A DNA stretch of 64,000 nt from Chitinophagales bacterium (GTDB taxonomy: Bacteria; Bacteroidota; Bacteroidia; Chitinophagales; LD1), in the NCBI GenBank assembly GCA_016787045.1, contig JAEUVA010000008.1, forward strand, positions 1 to 64,000, written 5' to 3'. The position numbers and the translations under genes are program-made. Under the pieces are notes generated by a model, which was given only the letters and a program-made list of their open reading frames with translations, ran no database searches and had not been told where the DNA came from. This document shows positions 26,547 through 36,490 of this stretch, piece by piece; positions within the stretch are counted from its first letter, which is position 1, and every line of letters begins with the position of its first letter.

Positions 26547-28085
26547 ATGCACAAACTGTACGCTATATTGCTTGCGCTCTTGTACTTTCACTACACTACA
26601 GCACAAGATTTTCCGGTGATAGATAACAACTTTGGAGTTAATGGACGCAGTGCCATACCCATGTTTGTTAGCCAGGCAGGAAGTTTTTTTGGCAGCAGAC
26701 AATTGCTTACCTACCCCAACGGAGATATATTTTTGGCCAGCACTACATTGTGGGATGTACCCAACGATGACCGTGATTTGTTTACCGCTCGCCTAAGCGC
26801 AAATGGTAACTTAGTAGGCACGTATGGCGATACCGGAACACTCCGCATACATACCGGTGCCCGCATAGAATACATTAACGGTAGCCACATGGGAGCCGAT
26901 GAAAAGGTGGTTTTGGCTGGTGTGCATCGTGATTTGTTTCAATCGATTGACCGAGCATTACTGGTTAGAATAAACCCTAACGGCACTTTAGATACCTCGT
27001 TTGGAGGTGCCGGATATGTAATATCTGACCTGTCGCCCATATCATCAATAAGCGAAGGCAAAGATGTAAAAGTGCTTCCCGATGGTAAAATCTTATTGGC
27101 GGCAAGAGTGCGTATTGCCTCCGGAAATCCGGCATTTGAACATGCCATAGTTAGATACAAGCAAAACGGAACTATAGACTCTACCTTTGGCAGCAACGGA
27201 GTTTTGTTTATTACCAACCCAACCACGCCCGAGATTGCCGAAAATTTACTGGTACAGGCAGATGGTAAAATTGTGTTGTTGGGCACTACCACCGTAAGTG
27301 GCATGGTCAAACTCCATCTGGCAAGAGCTACATCTGAGGGCATTCCAGACTCTACTTTTGGCACCAATGGCACTACAGTAATTACCCTCAGCCCATCTGC
27401 AAATTTTAGTGTGCAGGATTTTTACCTGCAGCCCGACCAGAAAATGATAGTTGCCGGTGCTGTAAGTGGTGCAGCTACGCTTATCCGTATAAATACCAAC
27501 GGTACTATAGATAATAACTTTGGCAGCAGTGGTGTATGCACCATCCCCGCCTCGCGAATGAGTAATGCATTTAAAATATTGCCCGCACCTAACAATAAGT
27601 TGTATGCAATAGGCAAAGAGTTTGACTCTGTAAAAGTAGCGCGACTATCCGATGCTGGTATTTTAGATCAAACCTTTGGCGAAGGCGGTGTAGCGGGGGT
27701 AACCAATGCCAACCCATTTGGTGTTGACTTAAACGGAGCAGTGTTATCTAATGGCTCGTTGCTAATATGCGGCAAATGGACAAATAACAATGTTGATTAC
27801 ATAAGTACCATTAAGGTAAACATAACCACCAACACCACCGCTATTGACCCATTGGTTCAAAATAATACACGCATATACCCAAATCCGGCAAGCCGCAGTA
27901 TAGAGATGCTGAGCCAATGGCCAATTAGCAGTTTAGAGGTATATGACTTTTCCGGTAAACTGGCAGGCCATACAAGGGGAATAAACCTGTTAGACATTAG
28001 CCATTTGCCCAACGGACTATACCTTGTCCGCTGGGTAGCGGTAACCGGAGCCACGGGGCACACTAAGCTACTGGTAGCTCATTGA
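26547..28085 (+). CDS. Delta-60 repeat protein with T9SS sorting domain
   Basis: From the ATG at 26547 (MHKLYAILLALLYFHYTTAQ, a signal peptide) the protein has 512 aa. Residues about 25-420 contain about seven delta-60 repeats (NGTLDTSFGGAGYV, PDGKILLAARV, NGTIDSTFGSNGVL, ADGKIVLLGTT, DQKMIVAGAV), a YD-like beta-propeller family. A T9SS type-A sorting domain starts at RIYPNPASR (about 430) and continues to the end. It is predicted to be exported through the outer membrane and attached to the cell surface. It is smaller than, but related in its repeats to, the 2153-aa cargo at 1501-7962. It has no obvious enzymatic domain. Confidence 0.85.
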   Translation: MHKLYAILLALLYFHYTTAQDFPVIDNNFGVNGRSAIPMFVSQAGSFFGSRQLLTYPNGDIFLASTTLWDVPNDDRDLFTARLSANGNLVGTYGDTGTLRIHTGARIEYINGSHMGADEKVVLAGVHRDLFQSIDRALLVRINPNGTLDTSFGGAGYVISDLSPISSISEGKDVKVLPDGKILLAARVRIASGNPAFEHAIVRYKQNGTIDSTFGSNGVLFITNPTTPEIAENLLVQADGKIVLLGTTTVSGMVKLHLARATSEGIPDSTFGTNGTTVITLSPSANFSVQDFYLQPDQKMIVAGAVSGAATLIRINTNGTIDNNFGSSGVCTIPASRMSNAFKILPAPNNKLYAIGKEFDSVKVARLSDAGILDQTFGEGGVAGVTNANPFGVDLNGAVLSNGSLLICGKWTNNNVDYISTIKVNITTNTTAIDPLVQNNTRIYPNPASRSIEMLSQWPISSLEVYDFSGKLAGHTRGINLLDISHLPNGLYLVRWVAVTGATGHTKLLVAH

Positions 28086-28192
28086 GTAATAACCACCACT
28101 CCTTAGCCATAAGTCGGCTACCCCAATAACAGTTTACTCTGCTATATTCGCGCCCGCAAATTTTAGCATTCACTACTCTCCTTTTTAACCTT

Positions 28193-30118
28193 ATGATAGC
28201 TGTTTCCAACATAGAACTTCACTTTAGCGGTAGAGTGATGTTTGATAAGATTTCGTTTCTAATTAATGATAACGACAAAATAGGCCTTACAGGGCGCAAC
28301 GGTGCCGGCAAAAGTACTTTGCTCAAAGTACTCAAAGGCATTCAGCAAATAGATGGGGGCGATATTATGTACCCCAAAGGAACCATCATTGGTTACTTGC
28401 CACAAGAGTTACACTCGCAAAGTGCGCTTACGGTGATGCAGGAAACCCGCAAGGCATTTGAACTGGTTACCGAGTTTATGGCCGAGAAAGAAAAGCTGAT
28501 GCACGAAATGGAAACCCGCACAGACTATGAGAGCGATAGCTACATGCAACTCATAGAGCGATTGGGAGAAGTAGAGCACCAAATAGAAATACACGATGGC
28601 TATACCATTGATGAACAAACTGAGCGAGTACTCAAGGGGCTTGGATTCGAGCCGGCAGATTTTGATAAGGAGATGAAAAGTTTGAGCGGTGGATGGCAAA
28701 TGCGGGTAGAGTTGGCTAAAATACTTCTGCAAAAACCTGACTTGGTTTTGTTAGATGAGCCCACCAACCACCTAGACATAGAATCAGTAATTTGGTTAGA
28801 AAAATTTTTGAAAGACTATCCGGGCGCCATCATCATGGTTAGCCACGACCGTACTTTTTTAGATAACATTACAAACCGCACTGTAGAAGTAGTAAACGGT
28901 GATATGGAAGATTATCCTGCCCCCTACACCCGCTACACTATACTTCGTCAAGAAAGACGCGAGCAGGTACTGAATGCACAAAAAAATCAGCAGCGCGAAA
29001 TAGCACAGATAGAACGAAATATAGAGCGCTTTAGAGCCAAAGCCAGCAAAGCCACTTTTGCCCAGTCGCTAATCAAAAAGTTAGACAAAATGGACAAAAT
29101 AGAAGTGGACGAAGAAAATGCAGCAGCCATGAACCTGCGTTTTCCTGCTTCACAAGCTAGCGGAAAAATAGTGCAGCAAGCCAATCACATTACCAAAAAA
29201 TATGGAGATAAAGTAGTTATCAATAACCAGAGTTTGCAGATTGACCGCGGAGAAAAAGTGGCTTTTGTAGGCAAAAACGGAATGGGCAAAACCACCTTCT
29301 CTCGTATAATGGTGGGCGATTTAAGTTACGATAAAGGGGAGATAGTAAATGGCCACAACGTAACCATTGGCTACTATGCACAGCACGCTGCTGACAATAT
29401 GGACGGCAACGATACCGTGCTGGATGTAGTAGATAGAGTGGCCGTGGGTGATATACGTACTAAGTTGCGCGACCTCTTGGGCTGCTTCCTTTTTAAAGGC
29501 GATGATGTGTACAAAAAGGTGAAAGTATTGAGCGGTGGCGAAAAAGGCCGTCTGGCCTTGTGCAAAATGATTTTGGAGCCACGCAACTTTTTGGTGTTGG
29601 ATGAACCCACTAACCACTTAGATATGCTCTCTAAAGAAATTTTGAAGAATGCGCTAAATGCATTTGAGGGAACCATTATTGTAGTAAGCCACGACCGCGA
29701 TTTCTTGCAAGGGCTTACCAACAAAACCTTTGAGTTTACTCGCGAAGGTATTAAAGAGCATCTTGGCAGCATTAACGATTTCTTACAGAAAAAAGAGATG
29801 GAAGACATGCGCGCCTTAGAACTCAAAAAGGAAGAATCCATAGTAGCTGCAAAAAAGACCCCGGTTGCCGATAAGCAAAAATCGGTGGAGCAAAACAATG
29901 AGAAGGAGCAGCGAAAACTCAAAGCGGATTTAGAAAAATGTGAGCAAAAAATAAGTGAGTTGGAATCGACCATCAAAGCCACCGAAGCCGATTTAGCTGA
30001 TGCAGACAAGTTTCAAGAACTGAGCAAACAGCCGGAGTTTTTCAGCAAGTACGAGCTTCTGAAAAAACAGTTAGAAACCGAAATGCAGCGCTGGGAGGAG
30101 TTATCTGCAAGAGTGTAA
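28193..30118 (+). CDS. ABC-F family ATPase (ribosome-associated type)
   Basis: The protein has 641 aa with two ABC domains and no membrane segments. Domain 1 has Walker A GRNGAGKST (about 35-43) and LSGGWQMRVELAKILLQKP with LLDEPTNHLD. Domain 2 has GKNGMGKTT (about 362-370) and LSGGEKGRLALCKMILEP with LVLDEPTNHLD. Between them is the charged helical linker (about 240-310, rich in Arg/Gln/Lys) that contacts the ribosome in EttA-type proteins. A C-terminal coiled coil (about 560-640; Uup-like CTD) follows. Factors of this family bind the ribosomal E site and regulate or rescue translation, or bind DNA (Uup). Which subgroup this is cannot be fixed without a tree. It is a single gene. Confidence 0.9.
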   Translation: MIAVSNIELHFSGRVMFDKISFLINDNDKIGLTGRNGAGKSTLLKVLKGIQQIDGGDIMYPKGTIIGYLPQELHSQSALTVMQETRKAFELVTEFMAEKEKLMHEMETRTDYESDSYMQLIERLGEVEHQIEIHDGYTIDEQTERVLKGLGFEPADFDKEMKSLSGGWQMRVELAKILLQKPDLVLLDEPTNHLDIESVIWLEKFLKDYPGAIIMVSHDRTFLDNITNRTVEVVNGDMEDYPAPYTRYTILRQERREQVLNAQKNQQREIAQIERNIERFRAKASKATFAQSLIKKLDKMDKIEVDEENAAAMNLRFPASQASGKIVQQANHITKKYGDKVVINNQSLQIDRGEKVAFVGKNGMGKTTFSRIMVGDLSYDKGEIVNGHNVTIGYYAQHAADNMDGNDTVLDVVDRVAVGDIRTKLRDLLGCFLFKGDDVYKKVKVLSGGEKGRLALCKMILEPRNFLVLDEPTNHLDMLSKEILKNALNAFEGTIIVVSHDRDFLQGLTNKTFEFTREGIKEHLGSINDFLQKKEMEDMRALELKKEESIVAAKKTPVADKQKSVEQNNEKEQRKLKADLEKCEQKISELESTIKATEADLADADKFQELSKQPEFFSKYELLKKQLETEMQRWEELSARV

Positions 30119-30270
30119 CATATTGCGCTACATCTATACAAACGAAGTAAGTTCTTGTATATTATCAATTGTTACGCAACCCTATTGCCAGGAAGTATTA
30201 GCTAGTCAATTCCCTATTAGCATTTTGAGCTATGTAGTTAAGATTTACTACAGGTTTCTATATTTAAACC

Positions 30271-31959
30271 GTGATATTGAATAACACATTCCGAAACCTC
30301 AACCGCACCCGCGAAATACTGAGCATACTCGTCAAGTACGGTTTCGAAGACTTTATAGCCAACAGCACGCTGCGCAACCTCGTATCCGAAAAAATGCGGC
30401 TCAGTTGGCTCCGCGATGAAAAGCCCGCCTTAGAATACACCCGCTACGAGCGTGTACGTATGGCTGCCGAAGAGCTGGGCCCTACTTTCGTAAAACTGGC
30501 ACAAATACTAAGCAACCGCCCTGATATTATACCCGATGAGTTAGTTAAAGAACTAGAGAAACTGCAAGACCGCGTAGCCCCTTTCGAGTTTACTCAAGCA
30601 AAGCCAATTATAGAACTCAGCTTAGGCAAAAGAATAGAAGATGTGTTTGATGAGTTTAATGAAGTGCCAATGGCTTCTGCAAGCATTGGTCAGGTACACA
30701 AAGCAAAGCTCAAAACTGGCGAAGAGGTAGTTGTAAAAATTCAGCGCCCCGATGTAAAAGAGCAGATAGACCAAGACCTCAGCATTATTAAAAGCGGAGT
30801 ACGCAGCATGGATAGATACCTTAAAAAACAAGGGGTATTAAATGCAGAGGAGGTAGTGCGGGTTTTTGAACGAGCCATTTCAAAAGAATTAGACTACCGC
30901 AACGAAGCGCGAAACATAGAAAGGTTTCGTAATGTATATCGCCACCGTTCAGATTTCTACGTCCCCAAAGCTTATCGCGAAATATCGGGCGATAAAGTAT
31001 TGGTGATGGAATATGTAAAGGGCTGCAAGATTACTGACATACAACAACTTCGCGAGTGGAACATCAGTCCCGCACGTATAGTAGAGCGCGGCATGGATAT
31101 ATACCTCTCTCAAATATTTGAGTACGGATACTTCCATGGCGACCCACACCCCGGAAACATATTAGTAGATCAAGATGGCCGAATTATATTGTTAGATTTT
31201 GGTATGGTAGGTCAACTTATGAAAAAAGACAAGTATGCATTTGCCGGCATTTTTATTGCCATGTCTAAGCACGATGCCCGCGAAATGGCACAGCAAATGC
31301 GCAAACTTGCCGTAGAAGACAACATTACAGACATGCGACAGTTTGTGTATGACCTTAACGATTTGATTGAAGACTATGCAGACTTAGATGTTGGCGAAAG
31401 TTCCATACAAGACGTTATCACCCGCCTGCAAAAAATAATGTACGACTACCATATCACCGTACCCGGTGGTGTGTTTATCATATTCAGGGCGTTTGCCATA
31501 TTAGAAGGTATTGGCAAAAAAATGCACCCCAACTTTAAAACTTACGAGTTCATACGCCCTTACGGCCAAAAACTAATTACCGAGCAGCTAAAACCTGAGA
31601 ACCTTGCTAACGAAGCTGCTCAAAGATTTTCTAACCTTACTTCGTTTCTCAACAGTTTTCCGGTAGAAGTTCGCAACATCCTTCAACTTGTATCTAAAGG
31701 CAAACTACACACCGAAATAGAACTGCAGGGCTACGGCTATGCGCTCAAAAAATGGGATAGCATTAGTACTCGTATGGGTTTGGTGTATATTATCTGTGCA
31801 CTAATGATTAGCAGTAGCATAGCCCTACTGGGCAACTATCCTGATGATATGAAGTTTTATTACGGTATGAATAAGTGGAGTTTCATGGGCTACACTATAG
31901 CCAGCGTGCTGTTTTTAGCTTGGCTGTATGCTATTGTCCGCAGAAAAATCTATAAATAG
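30271..31959 (+). CDS. AarF/UbiB/COQ8-type kinase-like protein
   Basis: The protein has 562 aa and begins with GTG at 30271; no in-frame ATG nearby gives the full N-terminus. The COQ8/UbiB core is clear: the N-terminal extension LGPTFVKLAQILSNRPD (equivalent of the KxGQ motif, here KLAQ), the Ala-rich loop MASASIGQVHKAKL, the ion-pair Lys in VVKIQRP, the catalytic loop HGDPHPGN, and LDFGMVGQL. Two C-terminal transmembrane helices (about 505-525 and 538-555) anchor it. The family is an atypical ATPase supporting quinone biosynthesis; Bacteroidota make menaquinone, so that is the likely context. It converges with a methyltransferase gene, leaving only 5 nt. Confidence 0.88.
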   Translation: MILNNTFRNLNRTREILSILVKYGFEDFIANSTLRNLVSEKMRLSWLRDEKPALEYTRYERVRMAAEELGPTFVKLAQILSNRPDIIPDELVKELEKLQDRVAPFEFTQAKPIIELSLGKRIEDVFDEFNEVPMASASIGQVHKAKLKTGEEVVVKIQRPDVKEQIDQDLSIIKSGVRSMDRYLKKQGVLNAEEVVRVFERAISKELDYRNEARNIERFRNVYRHRSDFYVPKAYREISGDKVLVMEYVKGCKITDIQQLREWNISPARIVERGMDIYLSQIFEYGYFHGDPHPGNILVDQDGRIILLDFGMVGQLMKKDKYAFAGIFIAMSKHDAREMAQQMRKLAVEDNITDMRQFVYDLNDLIEDYADLDVGESSIQDVITRLQKIMYDYHITVPGGVFIIFRAFAILEGIGKKMHPNFKTYEFIRPYGQKLITEQLKPENLANEAAQRFSNLTSFLNSFPVEVRNILQLVSKGKLHTEIELQGYGYALKKWDSISTRMGLVYIICALMISSSIALLGNYPDDMKFYYGMNKWSFMGYTIASVLFLAWLYAIVRRKIYK

Positions 31960-31964
31960 GAAAA

Positions 31965-32765
31965 CTACTTCCGCTTGCGAATAACAATAACATGATGCAA
32001 GCCAAATACGGTCGCTAAAGGGCTTAGTAACCATTCTTTAAACTTGAGTAAAGGCGACATAAATGTAGGCATCAACTGCCTAAAGTTTAACCCGCCACAC
32101 ATCAAATAGCGCATATAGTTAGTCAATGGCTTTTGCAACACTATCTCCAAATCTGGATGTGCTGCTCTCAATTTATCTGCATCTCTCGTAAATACTATGT
32201 AGGATAGGGCCTGGTTAGCATCCATCATCACTCCTAACCCATCGTTTGTCCATTCTTTTTGCTCCTTATTAAAATCTTCGGTATCAAACACATTTTTATA
32301 GAATACCGATGCCACCGGTCCATGGTATGGGTCTATTAAAACACAACCACCACCCGGCTCCAGAACCCGCTCCAATTCATTAAAAAACTTATCAGGATTA
32401 GGGAAATGGTGAAAACAATTTATCCCATATATAGCGCGTATAGAATTATTTTCAAATGGCATGTTTAGCGCATCTACTACCATATCTAAATGTGGAGTAG
32501 GTTTTATATCTGTAGATACAATCTCCGGATATACTTTCTTAAAAAAACTGACTCCTGCGCCAATCTCTACCCTCTTGCCTGTTCCGGTAAAGTACCTCTT
32601 ATCTAAGTTGATACAAGCATCATAAAACTCTGTAAACACCTCGCGCATCATGGGCTTTTCTTGCAACACCGTACGGTGCACATCCAAAAACTCTACGCTA
32701 TCCGGATTTTTGCCCAGCAATCTTGGCTCTTGCAGCCATGTACGTATCTTCTTTAAAAACGACAT
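31965..32765 (-). CDS. Class I SAM-dependent methyltransferase (Methyltransf_11 type)
   Basis: The protein has 266 aa. The SAM-binding motif I VEIGAGVSFFKKVYP is at about residues 66-80. Acidic motif II is STDIKPTPHLD, then DALNMPFENNSIRAIYGINCFHHF and ELERVLEPGGGCVLIDPYHG, the standard small-molecule methyltransferase core. The C-terminal 100 residues are aromatic-rich and may form a membrane-associated cap (LLSPLATVFGLHHVIVIRKRK). The substrate is not identifiable; relatives act on lipids, quinones or glycans. It is transcribed alone. Confidence 0.75.
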   Translation of the reverse strand: MSFLKKIRTWLQEPRLLGKNPDSVEFLDVHRTVLQEKPMMREVFTEFYDACINLDKRYFTGTGKRVEIGAGVSFFKKVYPEIVSTDIKPTPHLDMVVDALNMPFENNSIRAIYGINCFHHFPNPDKFFNELERVLEPGGGCVLIDPYHGPVASVFYKNVFDTEDFNKEQKEWTNDGLGVMMDANQALSYIVFTRDADKLRAAHPDLEIVLQKPLTNYMRYLMCGGLNFRQLMPTFMSPLLKFKEWLLSPLATVFGLHHVIVIRKRK

Positions 32766-32804
32766 AAAATTTAGTATAACAGTAGCAAAACTAAGAGAAA
32801 TAAA

Positions 32805-32832
32805 AAACGGGAACCATGTACGGCTCCCGTTT
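32805..32832 (-). terminator. Terminator after the Omp28/T9SS gene
   Basis: On the minus strand the stem AAACGGGAGCC/GGTTCCCGTTT (11 bp with one G-U pair) is followed by TTTTA. It lies 20 bp past the stop at 32852. Confidence 0.7.
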
Positions 32833-32851
32833 ACTGAATAAGACTATTGTA

Positions 32852-34828
32852 TTACTTATTGATGATTACTTTGTAAGTGTTTACTGTTTTGGCTTCGTTT
32901 TTAACTGACACAAAATACACACCATTTTCTAATGAAGAAATGTTCATTGGAGTACGAAACGAACCAGCACCTAACTCTACTGCAGAAGTAGCATACACAG
33001 ATTGGCCTATCATGTTGGTAATGTCAAAACTCAATGTGGCCGGCTCTGCAATAGTGTATTCTACATACAATACATCTTTAGCGGGATTAGGATACACTAA
33101 AACATTATTTAACGGGTTGCCAGTTTCGGTAATTGCAGTGTAAACTGCGGGGGTAGAGGTTTGACTTACAGTTTCATTGAAAGGTATCTCAATTGCATTG
33201 TAAATTTCGTTTTTGTTTGACTTATAGTTGCTGCTATACTCATGTACGAAAGCCACAACATGGCAACGGTTGGCATTCCATCCGGCAGGCAAAGTGTAGG
33301 TGTATGTTTTAGTATAGTCGGTGCCGGTTACAGTTGTTGCCGGTATAACTCCAGTAGAACCCCAAGTACCACCTAAAGCAGTGCGCTCTACATGGCGGTG
33401 CTGGTAACCAATTATTGGGTTGCCTTTACCGTAGTACGGGTGCCCGGATTGAGTATTGTAGTAATTCACCTGGTTGTAACCGCTACCGGTTCCGCTAACA
33501 CTATCTTCAACTATATAGCAGTTAATTCTAAAGTCTCCGGTGGCTTCGGTAAAGAAAGTTGCATTAACGGTAACACTCAATGCACGTGTGCCAGCATCGT
33601 ATGTAGAACTACCAGAAAGTTTAGCTGGAGTTACTTGTGTGTGCCTTTCTATAGTTTTGGTTTCCCAAATATTACGACTAATGCCAACTTTCTCTTGCCC
33701 CTTGTAGTAAACGCGGTCAATGTTTGCAGTTGGCGCTCCGTTGGCAAATGCAGAAGCCAAAGCCGATGCCTCTGTAGTAGTCATAGCATCTGTACCAAAT
33801 CCGGCATGAATTCCAACCGGTATAGCAAAACTGTTGCTGCTAACAATATCTTCAATAACAACCGCTCCATCTGTACAAAACTGGCAAGGTGCTGTGGTAA
33901 ATTCTTCTATCAATACATTTTTCTGTGGTATGGCACTTAGTGCAGCTACAGAACCATTCTTTGAGTCATTGGCTGGGTTAGCATCGCTAGTATTGTTAGG
34001 GTTGCTGGAAGTAACCACTATGTCATATACCTGAGCTGTTGACATAGCCACTTTTTGGCTAAACTGAAAATTGTATGTACTAAAGGGCTGAATATTTAAC
34101 CCGCTAAAAGACTGAGTAACCTGAGCACCGCCATTAACCGTGTAAGACAAATCTACTGAACCAATGGCGTTGTAACCGTTGTTGGTTAATGTACCTTTTA
34201 CCGGTTGATCGCTCAGCGATACATACTTGGTTAAATCCAATACAGAAACAGCAACGTCTGTAGCTAATGGCTCAAACAACTTAATGTCATCTATTGCCCA
34301 CCAGCCGTCCCATGAGCCGGTAAAATTAAAGCGAAGATAAACGGTAGTTTGGTTTGCAGCATACGGGGTTAAATCTACAGTTACCAACTCGGGGTTATCG
34401 GTTCCTTTGTTGATAGAGTAAACCTCGTTCCAAGTAGTACCATCGTTACTCACTAAAAGTTTACCGGTGCTATTGGTATTAGGCGAAAAGTAGGTGTAAT
34501 AATTTTGCTCAAACTGTATAGCCACATGAGAGTTAGGTAAACAGTTGATTGCACTAGTGGTTAAACTGCCATCTTCGGGCTTGTTGTCATTAGATTGAGC
34601 ATCAGAGATAAATACGTAGAAACCGTTAGAGGCAGTAGATGAAGCAAACCCGTTGAAGGTAGTTCTGCGTTGCCAAATTCCTGCAGTAGGGTTACTGCCT
34701 GTGTTGTCCACATTAGTCCATCCGGCAGGTAGGCCGGCAGTTGAAAAATTTTGAGTGTAGATGGTACTTTGTGCAACAACCATTGCCACGGATACCATTA
34801 ATAAGAAACCTGAGGAAACTTTTTTCAT
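32852..34828 (-). CDS. Omp28-family secreted protein with choice-of-anchor J and T9SS sorting domains
   Basis: From the ATG at 34828 (MKKVSSGFLLMVSVAMVVAQ) the protein has 658 aa. Residues about 20-190 are a choice-of-anchor J (MAM/jelly-roll) domain (NFSTAGLPAGWTNVDNT, GSWDGWWAIDDIKL). A CARDB-like Ig domain (about 195-290) follows. The Omp28 domain (about 300-560) has a thioredoxin-like start KNVLIEEFTTAPCQFCTDG with a CxxC. The T9SS type-A sorting domain begins at VLVYPNPAKD (about 580) and ends IINK. It is predicted to be exported to the surface. The CxxC suggests a redox or metal role, but this is inference. A hairpin terminator follows. Confidence 0.88.
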   Translation of the reverse strand: MKKVSSGFLLMVSVAMVVAQSTIYTQNFSTAGLPAGWTNVDNTGSNPTAGIWQRRTTFNGFASSTASNGFYVFISDAQSNDNKPEDGSLTTSAINCLPNSHVAIQFEQNYYTYFSPNTNSTGKLLVSNDGTTWNEVYSINKGTDNPELVTVDLTPYAANQTTVYLRFNFTGSWDGWWAIDDIKLFEPLATDVAVSVLDLTKYVSLSDQPVKGTLTNNGYNAIGSVDLSYTVNGGAQVTQSFSGLNIQPFSTYNFQFSQKVAMSTAQVYDIVVTSSNPNNTSDANPANDSKNGSVAALSAIPQKNVLIEEFTTAPCQFCTDGAVVIEDIVSSNSFAIPVGIHAGFGTDAMTTTEASALASAFANGAPTANIDRVYYKGQEKVGISRNIWETKTIERHTQVTPAKLSGSSTYDAGTRALSVTVNATFFTEATGDFRINCYIVEDSVSGTGSGYNQVNYYNTQSGHPYYGKGNPIIGYQHRHVERTALGGTWGSTGVIPATTVTGTDYTKTYTYTLPAGWNANRCHVVAFVHEYSSNYKSNKNEIYNAIEIPFNETVSQTSTPAVYTAITETGNPLNNVLVYPNPAKDVLYVEYTIAEPATLSFDITNMIGQSVYATSAVELGAGSFRTPMNISSLENGVYFVSVKNEAKTVNTYKVIINK

Positions 34829-34926
34829 AGTTGATTGAATTGGATACAAAAAAAATTGTTTGATGTTGCTGTAAAGATAATATTTTCTGAAATTGCAAAT
34901 CCCTAATTTTAGTTACTCCGATTTTT

Positions 34927-34934
34927 TATTTTTG
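34927..34934 (+). promoter_or_regulatory. Bacteroidota -7 promoter element for the small T9SS gene
   Basis: TATTTTTG matches TAnnTTTG 24 nt before the ATG at 34959. No clear -33 TTTG lies at the expected distance. Confidence 0.35.
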
Positions 34935-34958
34935 AATCAGACTAAAACAACTCATAAC

Positions 34959-35660
34959 ATGAAATTTTTTACACTTTCCTCTTTGCTGTTTCTTGCCACT
35001 TACACAAGTTTTGCGCAGGCAATTATTACTGCACCAAACGATTCTTCGTATGTATCTTCAACCATTACAGATGCCTTTGAAAATACTGATATACACATTG
35101 GGTTGATTAACAATGGTAAAGGAGCTGTTGAGTTTACTTGGCTATTGAAAGATTACATAGCACCGCAAGCATGGGAGGTAAAATGTTGTGACAACAACAA
35201 CTGCTATGACCTGCTTATTAACCCCGGCCCTTACGCTTCATTATCTGTACCTGCCGGTGATACCATGGACATGAAGTTTCAGTTTACATCTCACTGTGTA
35301 GATGGCATGGGCAATGCTAATCTGATAGTTTATTTAGATGGTGATAGTGCGAATACAGCAGTTACTATTAACTACAAAACAGACGTTACCGCTAATTGCG
35401 CCAGCAGTATTGGCAATGTAAAATCTTTAGAGATAGGTTTGTTTCCAAATCCTGTAGTAACCCAATTGCAAGTAACGGGTCTGAATAGCGGCAGTTACAA
35501 TTATCAAATCATTAATAGCATAGGAAGTGTGTTGAAACAAGGCGTAACTACAAACGCTCAGCCACTGGATGTACAAGCACTTAACAATGGAGTGTATCAA
35601 TTAGTTGTTTTTGAAGGGAATACATTAATTGGCAGCCAGCGTTTCAGTAAAATAGATTAG
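34959..35660 (+). CDS. Small T9SS-exported protein of unknown function
   Basis: From the ATG at 34959, which starts the signal peptide MKFFTLSSLLFLATYTSFAQ, the protein has 233 aa; the in-frame ATG at 34893 adds 22 residues with no secretion character. Residues about 22-150 form one Ig/cupredoxin-like beta-sandwich (IHIGLINNGKGAVEFTWLL, VPAGDTMDMKFQF) with a Cys pair KCCDNNNCYD and a further pair of Cys (HCVDG, NCASS). The T9SS type-A sorting domain runs from GLFPNPVVT (about 160) to the end. The resemblance of the core to blue-copper or Ig domains is only at the level of strand pattern. It is divergent from the Omp28/T9SS gene. Confidence 0.75.
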   Translation: MKFFTLSSLLFLATYTSFAQAIITAPNDSSYVSSTITDAFENTDIHIGLINNGKGAVEFTWLLKDYIAPQAWEVKCCDNNNCYDLLINPGPYASLSVPAGDTMDMKFQFTSHCVDGMGNANLIVYLDGDSANTAVTINYKTDVTANCASSIGNVKSLEIGLFPNPVVTQLQVTGLNSGSYNYQIINSIGSVLKQGVTTNAQPLDVQALNNGVYQLVVFEGNTLIGSQRFSKID

Positions 35661-36490
35661 TCAACTGAGCTAATTGCTAATTTGTTACTTACCCACTCCC
35701 AGTTAAGTAGGGGAAGTGCCAGTACTAAAAGTTCCGCGCTCATTATTCCCATTACTGCATAGTTGCTTATCACAAAAACTATAAAGGCAGCAAGCAGAAA
35801 TTTATCATATTTCTTAGTTGCAAAGCCAATGGCAAAACTTAGTTGCAAAATTGTATTAAGCAGCAACACTATGTGCGCTACCGTGCCATGTGTAATAAAG
35901 TATTGAGTTATTGCTGCACGAAAACTATCCGGCAGTTCAAGTTGCAATTGTAGTTGCTGCATTTGTAAAATAGCAGGTAACTGCTCTGCATGAAAAGCGC
36001 TGCCCTGCAATATTTTCCACAAAGCTGCAGATGCAAAAATATAGAGCAGGTAATAACGGACAGCATCCCATAACAATAGAAAGGGTTTTTCATTTTTTGT
36101 CCAAAAAGGGATGGTCATCAAAATGGCACCCACCAAACCATGGTAGTGATGACCCGTTACCATGTTGAATGTAAAGTAGTAAGTGAGCAATAACCCTGTA
36201 AACAAAATGGCGAAAATTTGTAGCCGGGTGAGCAAAAAAAGTAGTGGAGTTGCAAGCAGTAGCAAATCAAACAAAGCTGCGCTCCAATAGTGTGCGGTAA
36301 TGTATTGCAGAAAACCGCTTTTGAGTACGGCAGCATATACCCATTCTGTTTGCGGGAACAAAAAAAGTGGAGAGTTCATCTGGCTCAGCAACGCACTACT
36401 GATGAGCCGGTAAAACACCAAAATCAACAACATGCCAAACACAAAACTGCCTCGTAAGTGTATATAGTTTTTACTCTCCTGAGCCGTCAT
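35657..36490 (-). CDS. Multi-pass membrane protein (HTTM/DoxX-like), function unknown
   Basis: The protein has about 277 aa with seven or eight predicted helices (for example LLILVFYRLISSALL, LFDLLLLATPLLFLL, IFAILFTGLLLTYYFTF, AHIVLLLNTILQLSFAIGFA, LLVLALPLLNW). A His-containing loop, MVTGHHYHGLVGAILM, lies mid-protein, as in HTTM (vitamin-K carboxylase-like) and DoxX-like proteins that bind haem or quinone. This assignment is tentative. It overlaps the upstream 155-aa gene by 20 nt (an alternative ATG at 36517 would overlap by 47), so it is translationally coupled in the LuxE-like operon. Confidence 0.65.
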   Translation of the reverse strand: MTAQESKNYIHLRGSFVFGMLLILVFYRLISSALLSQMNSPLFLFPQTEWVYAAVLKSGFLQYITAHYWSAALFDLLLLATPLLFLLTRLQIFAILFTGLLLTYYFTFNMVTGHHYHGLVGAILMTIPFWTKNEKPFLLLWDAVRYYLLYIFASAALWKILQGSAFHAEQLPAILQMQQLQLQLELPDSFRAAITQYFITHGTVAHIVLLLNTILQLSFAIGFATKKYDKFLLAAFIVFVISNYAVMGIMSAELLVLALPLLNWEWVSNKLAISSVD

